Part shown: one piece after another, positions 1 through 9,236 of the stretch
How the letters are laid out: the number at the start of each line of letters is the position of its first letter
Numbering within the stretch: position 1 is the first letter of the stretch
Translations under genes and position numbers: made by a program
Source of the DNA: Apium graveolens
Lineage: Eukaryota; Streptophyta; Magnoliopsida; Apiales; Apiaceae
Length of the DNA stretch: 64,000 nt
Direction of reading: 5' to 3'
Assembly (NCBI RefSeq): GCF_009905375.1
Contig: NC_133655.1
Span: 35,565,761-35,629,760 of the forward strand
The notes under the pieces: generated by a model
Told to the model about the DNA's origin: nothing
Database searches by the model: none
Seen by the model: only the letters and a program-made list of their open reading frames with translations

Positions 1-1329
1 ATCTCCAAAGGTTATGCTAGGGCCAGCTCTCTCCTTAAACTCTGTGAGCAGGGTGAAATCTCCTGTCATGTGTCTTGAACAACCAATGTCCAAGTACCAT
101 AGATTCCTTATTTGTCCCTGGTTACTTGATGAACTAGTTTCATTTTCATCAGAATTAACCATCAGGGCTAGGTTGACATATTCCATATCATCATCTTCAT
201 TTATCCCATCTGCTGCCCAATTATCTTGAGTGAGAAAAGCTCTTTCCTTTTGTTTGAGCAAATCAAAATACTTCCTTTTGTAATCAACTTGCTCAAATTT
301 CTTTTTCTCAGAATTTGGCTTCCTACACTCACTTGCAAAGTGTCCACTAATGCCACAGTTGTAACATTTGAACTTTGATTTGTCCACCATGTTTTTGTTT
401 GGCTTAGTGAACTTTTTGTTTTTCCTGAACTTCATCTTTGCAAACCTTCTTGACAGAAAGGCCAGATGTTCATCAATATCACCAGATTCATCCTGACTGG
501 AATTGTCTTCATCCTCAGCAACTTGCTCTTTACCCTTGCTTGATTCTGATTTGCTTGTGCCAATTTTGAGACTTGGCATTGTCTTTTCCTCATTTCTGGC
601 TTCAACTTTTTCACTGTCAGCTACAAGTGCAACTGATCCTCCTTTTCTCTTTCCCTTTTCCAACAGCTCATCTTGCTCCATCTCAAGTTCATAAGTCTTC
701 AAAATTCCATATAATCTTTCAAGTGAGAAGTCCTTATAATCTTGAGAATTTCTTAGAGAAACAGTCATAGGCTTCCATTCCTTTGGTAGAGACCTTAGAA
801 ATTTTAAATTGGAGTCCTTGACTTGGTACACTCTCCCATACAGCTTTAATCCATTCAATAGTTTCTGAAATCTGTTGAATGTATCATTCAATGATTCTCC
901 TTCTTCAAAATGAAAATATTCATATTGTTGAATGAGAAGCTGCATTTTGTTTTCTCTAACTTGCTCAGTGCCTTCACAGATAAGCTGCACAGTATCCCAA
1001 ATTTCCTTAGCAGTTTGGCTATTGATGACATTGTCAAACATATCTTGATCCAGGCCATTAAACAAAATGTTCATGGCTTTCTTGTCCTTGTGGACCTCTT
1101 CAATATCTTCAACAGTCCATTCTGCCTTTGGCTTGGGAATAGACTGTCCAACAGCAACTGTAGCAGTAACAGTTGTGGCCACCTTGTATGGGATGTGAGG
1201 AACATTCTCAATGCAGTTGATGTAGCTTTCATCTTGAGAGAGAAGATGTAAATGCATCTTCACCTTCCAGTGATGATAGTTATCTCTTTCCAGGATTGGA
1301 ATCTTTACACCAATATCCTTCTTACTCAT
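1..1329 (-). CDS. Copia gag with start of protease, open at the left edge
   Basis: An uninterrupted 443-codon frame starts at the ATG 1327-1329, 47 bases after the primer site, and runs off the window. It opens MSKKDIGVKIPILERDNY, with a gag (UBN2-type) core in the first 220 residues (motifs FNGLDQDMFDNV, LNGLKLYGRVY, FLRSLPKEWKPM). A basic/acidic linker follows, then a CX2CX4HX4C zinc knuckle (CYNCGISGHFASEC, 325-366) that would bind RNA. After a short linker (SSSSNQGQIRNLWYL) it enters the aspartic protease, where the usual D-S-G reads D-I-G. The right-hand relative has about 1.2 kb of extra gag between these blocks, so this copy carries a frame-preserving deletion. The frame looks translatable; the protease substitution probably makes it inactive. 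Confidence 0.85.
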   Translation of the reverse strand, partial: MSKKDIGVKIPILERDNYHHWKVKMHLHLLSQDESYINCIENVPHIPYKVATTVTATVAVGQSIPKPKAEWTVEDIEEVHKDKKAMNILFNGLDQDMFDNVINSQTAKEIWDTVQLICEGTEQVRENKMQLLIQQYEYFHFEEGESLNDTFNRFQKLLNGLKLYGRVYQVKDSNLKFLRSLPKEWKPMTVSLRNSQDYKDFSLERLYGILKTYELEMEQDELLEKGKRKGGSVALVADSEKVEARNEEKTMPSLKIGTSKSESSKGKEQVAEDEDNSSQDESGDIDEHLAFLSRRFAKMKFRKNKKFTKPNKNMVDKSKFKCYNCGISGHFASECRKPNSEKKKFEQVDYKRKYFDLLKQKERAFLTQDNWAADGINEDDDMEYVNLALMVNSDENETSSSSNQGQIRNLWYLDIGCSRHMTGDFTLLTEFKERAGPSITFGD

Positions 1330-1375
1330 GATGTTAGCAGAATAGATCTTTAAACTCTTTGTATGTTAAGAGCTT

Positions 1376-1387
1376 GCTCTGATACCA
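1376..1387 (-). other. Primer binding site, initiator-Met tRNA type
   Basis: On the minus strand the sequence is TGGTATCAGAGC, complementary to the 3' end of initiator tRNA-Met, two bases after the LTR end (…AACA|AT|TGG). It marks the LTR/internal border and the start of minus-strand DNA synthesis. Confidence 0.9.
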
Positions 1388-1738
1388 ATTGTTATTCCCA
1401 GTGGACTAACAATGAGATTTACAGAAGGGGGGTTGAATGTAAATCTCAAAACTTTTTCAAGTTTTGAGCAGTTTGTAAGACTAAGTGTTTGAGTGATCAA
1501 ATGTGTGTGAATTGCTTGGAGCTGATGCAGACAGATATATATTCAAACACAAATGTAATGAACACAAAGAACTTAAAAACTTTTCTGGTGGATTTGTTGT
1601 TCCACCAGAGATGTGTTATTTCAGAAAATCTGTGATTCAAAACTAAATCACAGCTGCTTCCTAGTACAAACTAGATGATTTTCTCTCTTGATATTTCTAA
1701 ACAGCCCAGGGAAAATCACATCTAATTACTAGCTACTA

Positions 1739-1759
1739 CTTGGTTTATATAACACCAAG
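1739..1759 (-). promoter_or_regulatory. Predicted LTR TATA box inside a short inverted repeat
   Basis: TATATAAA (1744-1751 read on the minus strand) is flanked by CTTGGT and ACCAAG. The same arrangement is present in the diverged right-hand LTR (60593-60613), so it is a conserved core-promoter candidate. Confidence 0.6.
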
Positions 1760-1986
1760 TTTACAAGTGAAGACAAAGATAAAGTACAATAAGACAATAG
1801 TTCTCCACTTGTTTCTGTTCCATTTTTATCCAGTGTAATATGGAATTATCTGTTGACTTTCCATTTTGAACCAGACTAAAAACGGCTGCTTTTTCTGCTG
1901 TTCCTGAAATAGGCTACCACATCTCTGTCAATCCATGTGCCTCTGTCAGCTTTGTTAACTGTCACTATCAACTGCTATGAGACTGA

Positions 1987-2424
1987 GCATCCGTTGAAGC
2001 TTTCATCCGTTGATGGCTTTATCCGTTGATGCTCTAGCAGTGCATCCGTTGAAGCTTTCATCAGTTGATGGCTTTATCCATTGATGCTCTAGCAGTTGAA
2101 GCTTTATCCATTGAAGCACTTATCCGTTGATGGATATTATCCGTTGAAGCATTAGAGACATCCGTTGAAGCTTAATTTCTTATCCGTTGAAGGTCTTCAA
2201 TATCCGTTAACACTTCTTCACTTATACAAAATTACAAGGCATGAAATATTTACAATTAGCCCTCCTATTTGTACATCCATTAGTAGTCAACATGACTGAT
2301 TATCTCCTAACAACATCTAAGAATTACAGCTTGAAATCAGAGAGTGAGATGTGCTACAATACCAAACTTATTGCTAAGTAAGACTACTCCTTCAACGGAT
2401 AGCCAAGATGGTCTTATCCGTTGA
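1987..2424. repeat. Array of 9-bp motif ATCCGTTGA (TCAACGGAT) in U3 of the left LTR
   Basis: Copies or one-base variants start at 1989, 2005, 2021, 2044, 2060, 2076, 2106, 2122, 2139, 2160, 2182, 2202 and 2416, with one in the opposite orientation at 2392. The first six lie at 16-bp spacing and form two 55-bp tandem units (1987-2041, 2042-2096) differing at two bases. The array lies about 240-680 bp upstream of the TATA box in the element's orientation. Confidence 0.9.
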
Positions 2425-2497
2425 GGCTACAAACACTAGATTTCTACTTAAGTGTTTTGCTGAACTTATCATCAAACTAATACACATATTCCTAACA

Positions 2498-3830
2498 AAG
2501 CTAATGAAAAATATGAATTGGAGGAGTTGAGGCTCATGTGCAAGAGCCAAGTTGTTTCTATCAAGACCTTGTAGAATCAGATTGGGTAGATTACTAATGA
2601 ATTGCTGAATTGTCAACCTGGCACGCTTCCAAGCGATACTGAAGTGCGAGGCAAGAAGGAAGCTAAGGAGCATGTTAAGGCAATTACATTGAGGTCTGGT
2701 AAGGTTGCAAATCCTGAAAAAGCTAAGACTCCAGAATTTGAAGTTGAGGCTCAAGAAGAAGAAGTGCGGAAGGAAGCAGAAGTGGAACCAAAGAAGACTA
2801 TTGTTGAGCACACTCCTCTTGAGGGTAATACAGGGGAGAAACATATCTATCCTCCACCTCCTTTTCCTAAGAGGGTGCAAAAGAAAAAGCTGGATAAGCA
2901 TTTTGAGAAGTTTCTGGAGGTGTTCAAGAAACTTCACATCAACATACCTTTTGATGAAGCTCTTGAAAAAATGCCTAGTTATGTGAAGTTTATGAAAGGT
3001 ATTCTCTCTCGGAAGGTGAAGCTTGATGACTTAGACATTGTTGCTCTCACGGAGGAATGCAGTGCTGTGCTGCAACAGAAGTTGCCTCTGAAGCTTAAAG
3101 ATCTTGGAAGCTTCACCATTCCATGCACCATTGAAAAGGTGTTATTTGACAAATGCTTATGTGACTTGGGAGCTAGCATCAATCTGATGCCTTTGTCAAT
3201 CTTCAAGAAGTTGGACTTACCGGATCCAAAGCCTACTTATATGACTTTGCAGTTGGCCGATCATTCTATTACTTATCCCCGAGGAATTGTTGAAGATATT
3301 TTGGTCAAGGTGGATAAACTCATCTTTCATGCTGATTTTGTAATTCTTGATTTTATGGAGGATAAGAAGATTCCCATAATCTTGGGAATACCTTTCTTGG
3401 CAACTTGCCAAACCTTGATTGATGTGCAGAAAGGTGAGCTCACCATGCGAGTGTTGGATCAGGATGTAACTTTTAATGTGTTTAATGCGATGAAGTTCCC
3501 TACGGAAAATGAGGAGTGCTTAAAGGTGGAGTTGGTTGATTCTGTGGTTACTTCAAAACTTGATCAATTGCTAAGGTCTGATGCCTTAGAAAAGGCCTTG
3601 TTGGGGAATTCCGATAGTGAAGATGATGAAGGGGATGAGCAGCTACAGTTTCAGAATGCTTCTCACTGGAAAAGGAAGATGGATATGCCTTTTGAATCTC
3701 TTGGAATGGAGGAGCTAAACAAAGCTCCTAAGCGCCTTAAGCCATCTATTGAGGAAGCTCCTACACTTGAGCTTAAACCTTTACCTGAACACTTAAGGTA
3801 TGCTTTTTTAGGTGATACATCTGTTTTGCC
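2498..3830 (+). pseudogene. Athila gag C-terminal part and aspartic protease
   Basis: The frame begins in mid-gag at the Copia insertion (NEKYELEELRLMCKSQ), contains two TAG stops near 2571 and 2586 (at positions that read Glu and Gln in the young relative), and is then open from 2602. It shows a charged region, a proline block (IYPPPPFPKR, about 2848-2877), a conserved segment KLHINIPF...MPSYVKFMKGILSRKVKLDDL, and the protease signature CDLGASINLMP (about 3160-3195), in which the DxGA motif carries the catalytic Asp. It continues open into pol as far as 4101. The protein would be the capsid/nucleocapsid precursor plus its processing protease. Confidence 0.8.
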
Positions 3831-5384
3831 TGTTATAATTGCATCTGACCTTTCAAGTAGTGATGAGGAAAAACTCTTGAGAATTCTGGGAGAATTCAAA
3901 TCGACAATTGGATGGACGATAGCAGATATCAAAGGAATCAACCATTCTGATTGTATGCCTAAAATTCTGCTAGAGGAAGGTAGCAAGCCTATTATTGAGC
4001 AACAAAGAAGGCTAAATCCTATCATGAAGGAAGTTGTGAAGAAGGAAATTCTTAGGTGGATGGATGCAGGGATCATCTATCCCATTTCTGATAGTTCTTA
4101 GGTGAGTCCATTTCAGTGTGCACCAAAGAAAGGAGGTATCACAATCGTTGCTAATGAGAAGAATGAGCTCAAACCTACTCGAACAGTCACAGGGTGGAGA
4201 GTTTGCATGGATTACAGGAAGCTGAACAAGGCCACGAGAAAAGATCACTTCCCTTTGCCGTTTATTGATTAGATGCTTGACATATTGGCTGGGCATGAGT
4301 ATCAATATCTTCTAGATGGCTATTTGGGCTATAATCAAATTTGTATTGCTCCAGAAGATCAGGAGAAGACTACTTTCACTTGTCCATTTGGTACCTTCGC
4401 CTTCAGAAAGGTTTCTTTTGGTTTATGTGGAGCACCGAACATATTTCAGAGATCCATGATGGCTATCTTCTCTAACATTATTGGTCAGAATGTGGAGGTG
4501 TTAATAGACGATTTTTCTGTGTTTGGCGATTTATTTGATTAGTTTTTGCAGAATCTAGGTGAAGTTCTCAAGAGGTGTGTTGAGACCAATCTGGTTCTCA
4601 ATTGGGAGAAATGTCACTTTATGGTGCGACATGGCATTATTCTTGGGCACAAGGTCTCTAGTAAGGGTCTTGAGGTGGAAAAGCCAAAGTGGGGGTCATC
4701 GAAAATCTTCCCCCACCAATTTATGTTAAGGGAGTTCACAGTTTTCTTGGTCATGCGGGCTTCTACAGGCGGTTCATCAAGGACTTCTCAAAAATTTCTA
4801 AACCTTTATGCAATATTCTAGAGAAAGATGTTCCATTCAAGTTTGATGACGAGTGCCTAGCTGCTTTTGAGTTCTTGAAGAAGAGTTTAATCACGGCACC
4901 TGTTATAACTGCACCTGATTGGTCTGAATTGTTTGAAATGATGTGCGATGCAAGTGACTATGCAGTTGGAGCAGTTCTTGGGAAGAGAAATAAAAACATA
5001 TTTCATGTGGTCTACTATGCTAGTAAGACCCTAAATGGTGCTCAATTGAATTATACTACTATGGAGAAAGAACTTTTGGCTATTGTCTACGGTTTTGAGA
5101 AATTTCGATATTATCTGTTTGGGATGAAGGTGATAGTTTTCACTGATCACGCTGCAATTCGATATCTCATCTCGAAAAATGACTCGAAGCCTAGATTGAT
5201 TAGATGGGTTCTTTTGCTTCAGGAATTTGAGTTGGAGATCAAGGACAAAAAAGGTACTAAGAATAAAGTCACTGATCATCTCTCTCATTTAGAGGATCCA
5301 AGTGCAACTTCACTGGATAAGACATTAATAAATGAGTATTTTCCCGATGAGCAGCTATTTGGAGTGCTAGAGGAAGAACCGTAG
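3831..5384 (+). pseudogene. Athila reverse transcriptase and RNase H, broken
   Basis: RT fragments in order: IGWTIADIKGI, the basic VCMDYRKLNKATRKDHFPLPFID, LDGYLGYNQI, FGLCGAPNIFQRSMM and the catalytic box VLIDDFSVF (about 4498-4524), in which the more usual FMDD reads LIDD. RNase H follows with [31 protein letters not shown] and [10 protein letters not shown]. Defects are TAG stops at 4099-4101, 4270-4272 and 4540-4542, and a frameshift near 4678-4684 in an A-run (EVEKPKWG against an expected alternative frame that continues VIENLPPP). Several stops fit CAG or TGG changing to TAG. Confidence 0.8.
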
Positions 5385-6453
5385 TTTGCAGACATTTTTT
5401 ACTACCTTGTGAGTAATATCATGCATCCCGACTTGTCGTACGCTCAAAGGAAGAAGTTTATGCATGAAGTGAAGTGGTATATGTGGGATGAGCTATTTCT
5501 TTTTCGACAAGGAGCTAACCAAATCATCAGGAGATGTATTCCTTACAGCGAAAAGGGGGGATCTTGTGAGATTGCCACTTTACGGCTTATGGAGGACATT
5601 ATGGTGGAGAAAATATAGTAGCTCATATTTTTCATGCAGGTTTCTATTGGCCGACTTTATTTTAAGATGCTCATCAGTTTATTTTGAAATATGATCGATG
5701 TCAACATGAGGGTAATATGTCCAAAAGGGATGAGATGCCTCTTAATGTACTTCTCGAGGTTGAAGTCTTCGATTTTTGGGAAATTGACTTCATGGGGCAA
5801 AGGTATAATGTGAATCATCGCATTGCTACGGCTTATCATCCTCAGACGAATGGTCAAGCTGAGGTATCTAACAGAGAGATCAAGCACATTTTAGAGAAAG
5901 TTGTATGTTCATCGAGAAAAGATTGGTCTTTGAAGCTTGATGAAGCTGTTTGGGCGTATAGAACAGCATACAAGACTCCATTGGAAATGTCTCCATTTCA
6001 GTTGGTTTATGGTAAGGGGTGTCATTTGCCGGTGGAGCTCGAGCATAAAGCGTATTGGGCTTTGAAGAAGTTGAATCTTGATTTGGATGCAGCTGGAAAG
6101 AAGAGGATGCTTTAATTGAATGAAGTCAACGAGTTTTGACTTCAAGCATATGAAAATAACAAAATATATAAGGAGAAAGTCAAGAGGTGGCACGATAGGG
6201 GTCTAGTGCTCAAATCATTTGTGATGGGGCAACAAGTTCTTTGTTTAACTCTCGTCTCCGTCTTTTTCCTGGAAAATTAAAGTCGAGATGGTCAGGGCCT
6301 TTCATAATCAAAAATGTGTTTCCGCATGGAGCTGTGGAGATTTTTGAGAATGATCCTGGCCAGGCATTCAAGGTAAATGGTCATAGGTTGAAGCATTACT
6401 ATGGTGACACGGTAAATTACGAGGTGGTTAATGCCGTTTTATTGTCCGTTTGA
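5385..6453 (+). pseudogene. Athila integrase, core-deleted, and C-terminal domain
   Basis: The N-terminal part (5409-5618) includes IIRRCIPYSEKGG, a piece of the zinc-binding region; frames then shift. The core begins [11 protein letters not shown] (about 5766-5798) and jumps straight to [27 protein letters not shown], so the middle of the catalytic core, including the second Asp of the D,D-E triad, is missing. The C-terminal part continues through [24 protein letters not shown] and, after a further break near 6115, ends VNGHRLKHYY...VNAVLLSV at 6453. No activity is possible. The deletion size cannot be measured without an intact relative in the window. Confidence 0.75.
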
Positions 6454-6835
6454 TCTCGCATTAGTACGTTAAGCTAATAACGTAAAGCAAGCGCTTCTTG
6501 GGAGGCAGAATCACAGCGCGCCTGTGCTAAGGTAGCGCGCGCCTGCGTTGTCCCCTGAATCCGAAAAAAAGCTGGGAAAAGAGATAATCGGGGACTTATT
6601 CCAAAAATCAATTTCTACACGAATTTTACTATTTCACATCCCAAATTTCCCTCTCCAAATCAAACCCATTATTCCCCCTATTCCCATAATCAATTCCCAC
6701 TTCTATTCTATATCTAATTCTCTTCCAACCTCCTATATATAAACACACTTATACACAAACTTCTCCATCACTTCTCAAATTCTCAACACAATTATCTCTC
6801 AAACACTTATCTTTTATTCTCTCTTATTCAATCCT
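6454..6835 (+). other. Athila spacer between pol and third ORF, with GC-rich cluster
   Basis: Non-coding. At about 6491-6547 it holds a strikingly GC-rich patch (AGCGCGCCTGTGC, AGCGCGCGCCTGCG) in otherwise AT-rich DNA, resembling the GC clusters of the element's own LTR at 9488-9578. The rest is pyrimidine-rich (TTCCC, CTCTTCC runs), ending just before the ATG at 6837. Confidence 0.55.
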
Positions 6836-8040
6836 AATGGCACCCAAAAGACAGCGAACTCAAGTAAGCAGCAACACCACTTATTCTTCGAGTGCAGGTG
6901 GTGTGAGGCCAAGGTTTTAAACTCCCGGGGCTGAAGCGGAGTATACGAGGCTTCTCTCGAAGCCTATATCCAAATAGCGTGGTTTTCTGCCACCAGGAAA
7001 ATATGGTAAGTTGTTGGAGATGATCTTGGAGATGGGCTGAGTTGTTTTTTGCAAGGAACCCGCTGTTGTGCCCATGAGTGTGGTTCGTGAGTTTTGTGCT
7101 AATGCGAAGGCGTATAAGAATGGTTTTACTGTGGCTCGGGGGATGATGGTGGATTACAGTGCTGAAGCAATAAGGAGAGTGATTGAGCAACCCGCGAGGA
7201 AGCCGGTCAGGATATTTGGAACGAGAAGACTCCATAAAAGTTTGATTTGGATTTGATAGTTGCTACTCTGTGTGTGCCTGAGACTCACTGGAAGTTTAAG
7301 AGGGGCACGAATAATTATTCCACGTTCCCTGCTTCGTGCATGAACAGGTTTGCACGTGCATGGAATTCGTTTATTTGTACTAATATCATGCCATCTTCTC
7401 ACGTGCATGATGTTATTATGGAGCGTGCACGGTAGTTGTGGGGTATTTTGCAGGAGGAATATGTGGACCTTGGTATGGTTATTCACCAAGGGATTCTGAG
7501 ATTTTTGTGAGGGAGTACTACGGGTTCTATACCCTATGGGTCTATTATGACAAAGTTGTTTATGGCAGTTTGTATTCATTGGCCAGCACACGAGCAGCGC
7601 CAGATTTCAAGTACCCCGATTGGCAGCACCACTTTGTTGATGATACAAGAGTGGGATGGAGGAAAGCCTGATTTGAAGGGGCTTGGGTACTCTTTTGACC
7701 ATCTACCATGTGAAAGGCCAGCTGCTAGGGTAGCTCAAATGTGCAGAACAGCTTGGAGATCTCAGTTGGGTGAGGAGGCTGGTCCATCACAGTAGGAGCA
7801 GGAGCAGATGTTGGAGTTGGTATGAACATGGCGCAGTATAGGCGTCTAGCGAGGAGGATGGATGCGATGCATGACATCCATAGTCGGTTTGCACGTGATC
7901 TCACCCAGGCATTATGGACTGCTTTTAGGGCCATAGGTGTTGACATCCAGTGGCCAGTATTTGGTGAGGACTCCGTGTATCCACCTCCAGACACGCCTGA
8001 CACTCCACCCGTTAGGGGTGAGGATCCTGATTCCGAGTAG
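6836..8040 (+). pseudogene. Athila third ORF (env-position, putative plant transposon protein domain)
   Basis: From the ATG near 6837 the frame starts MAPKRQRTQVSSNT and is broken by many stops and shifts. Recognisable pieces are VVREFCANAKAYKNGFTVARG (7074 on), LDLIVATLCVPETHWKFKRG (about 7247), LCVPE...FPASCMNRFARAWNSFICTNIMPSSHVHDVIMERAR, and LFMAVCIHWPAHEQRQ. This pattern fits the plant-specific domain found in the third ORF of Athila-type elements; its biochemical role is not established. The last part, QYRRLARRMDAMHDIHSRFARDLTQAL (7838 on) ending EDPDSE at 8038, is homologous to the C-terminal tail of the fused gag protein at 37586-40207, which fixes the ORF end. Confidence 0.7.
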
Positions 8041-8070
8041 GTATGCCTGATTCCTTACTATTACCTTCAC

Positions 8071-8100
8071 TGAGGACAGTGAAAATTTAAGTTTGGGGGT
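8071..8100 (+). other. Internal polypurine-like tract of old Athila
   Basis: TGAGGACAGTGAAAATTTAA followed by GTTTGGGGGT. The same module recurs at the LTR border (9206-9236) and at both equivalent places in the young Athila element. Confidence 0.55.
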
Positions 8101-9205
8101 AGTAGCTGAAGGAATATGTTTTGTGTGAGTCGTATATAGTTTGCATATTCATGATAGTTTAGAGCATATAGTTGCATATTTTCCATGTAGTAGTTTTTTT
8201 TTATTTTTGTAGTTTTTTATGATAGTTTGTTCATATAGTTTTATGCATTGGCATAATAACATGATCCCTTAGATGATTTTTCCGATTGATTTGTGATATT
8301 GATGCTAGTGTAGTGATGTATTTAGTGATGTTAAGTCTATCGAATTGATTTGCATGCTAGAGATAATTATATTTCACTAAGTCTTATAGGTCGCTTGAGG
8401 GCTAGATCATGGTCATGGTTTATTTGTTTGTCGAGGTTTAATCGCTTGTTAAATTTAGAATTTAGGATATTCTCTTAATAATAAATTAACATGGATATTT
8501 AAAAATTGGAGAAAATTGGATTTCATTGCTAGTTGTTGTGGCTAGGTGTCAAATGGCTAGTAGCCTGCTCATTTTATATGAGTAGTCTAGGGTTGAGCGA
8601 GATGGAGCGAAACGCACTCGTTCAGAAATTTATGAAAAAAAAGAGAAAAATAAAAATTAAGTGTTATGTATAATTGATCACGAGTGGGCTCTTTAGTACT
8701 CAAATTATTAAGTTCTTAGGGGACTTTGTGCCTAGTGACCTAAGGCTTTTATAGTCTGGGATCCGCTAACCTAACACTCGCTACATGGGTACCATTGTAT
8801 AAGTCTTTTGTGGACCTCACTCATTGCACGGTCAAATAAACCTGTTTGTGTTGTTTATGTGTTATGAATAAAAGCGTGAATCCATATAAAACTCCAATAT
8901 AAGAATTAAAATGTTATAAGTTATTTGGAGTCTAGCTTTTATTTTATCAATAACCTTACGATTACTTTGATGAATAGTGAGTCATGATTATTGATCTAGC
9001 TGCGATGGTATATCTATAAACAATTGCACACACACACGTCTCTGGTTTGTAGGTTGGTTTGTGGGGTTTGATTGATCTTTATGCGAAAAACTACATTTGT
9101 TGAGATGTTGCTTGTTGATTGGTTTAGTTATTCTATGGGGATCGTTCCATTCACATAACTGCATTCATGCATTTTTATTTCTTATTCTTTGTGTCTGTTT
9201 ATGCT

Positions 9206-9236
9206 TGAGGACAAGCATCAATTCAAGTTTGGGGTA
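9206..9236 (+). other. 3' polypurine tract of old Athila
   Basis: TGAGGACAAGCATCAATTCA followed by AGTTTGGGGTA, directly before the LTR start TGTTGAGTGG at 9237. It is the expected plus-strand primer site for reverse transcription. Confidence 0.7.

Larger units (their letters stand above)
1..2497 (-). mobile_element. SIRE/Maximus-like Copia retrotransposon, 5' end (left copy)
   Basis: Read on the minus strand the order is 5' LTR (2497 to 1390), tRNA-iMet-type primer site, then a gag frame that opens at 1329 and leaves the window at base 1. The LTR has TGTTA/TAACA ends. It interrupts the gag region of an Athila element, whose sequence starts again at 2498. The gag resembles that of the right-hand element at 59963-64000 closely, so both belong to one family, but their LTRs are strongly diverged and share only blocks such as the TATA region and the 9-bp motif. 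Lineage assignment rests on gag appearance and is family-level inference; pol lies outside the window. Confidence 0.85.
1390..2497 (-). repeat. 5' LTR of left SIRE-like Copia element
   Basis: About 1108 bp, beginning TGTTAGGAATATG at 2497 and ending GGGAATAACA at 1390. It contains a TATA box (1744-1751) and, upstream of it, an array of at least 13 copies of a 9-bp motif (1987-2424). The partner LTR is outside the window, so the target duplication cannot be checked. Confidence 0.8.
8041..9236 (+). other. Athila long 3' non-coding region
   Basis: No coding potential seen. It begins with a GAGGACA...AAGTTTGGGGG block just after the third ORF and ends with a second such block at the LTR. The inner part parallels 36340-37585 of the young Athila element read on the minus strand, including the ATGAGTAGTCTAGGGTTGAG and A-rich segments near 8580-8660. 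Confidence 0.65.

Noticed and set aside
1987..2210. CRISPR-like array
   Set aside because: Units are 9 bp with 7-13 bp spacers inside a plant LTR; no CRISPR repeat or cas gene is possible here.
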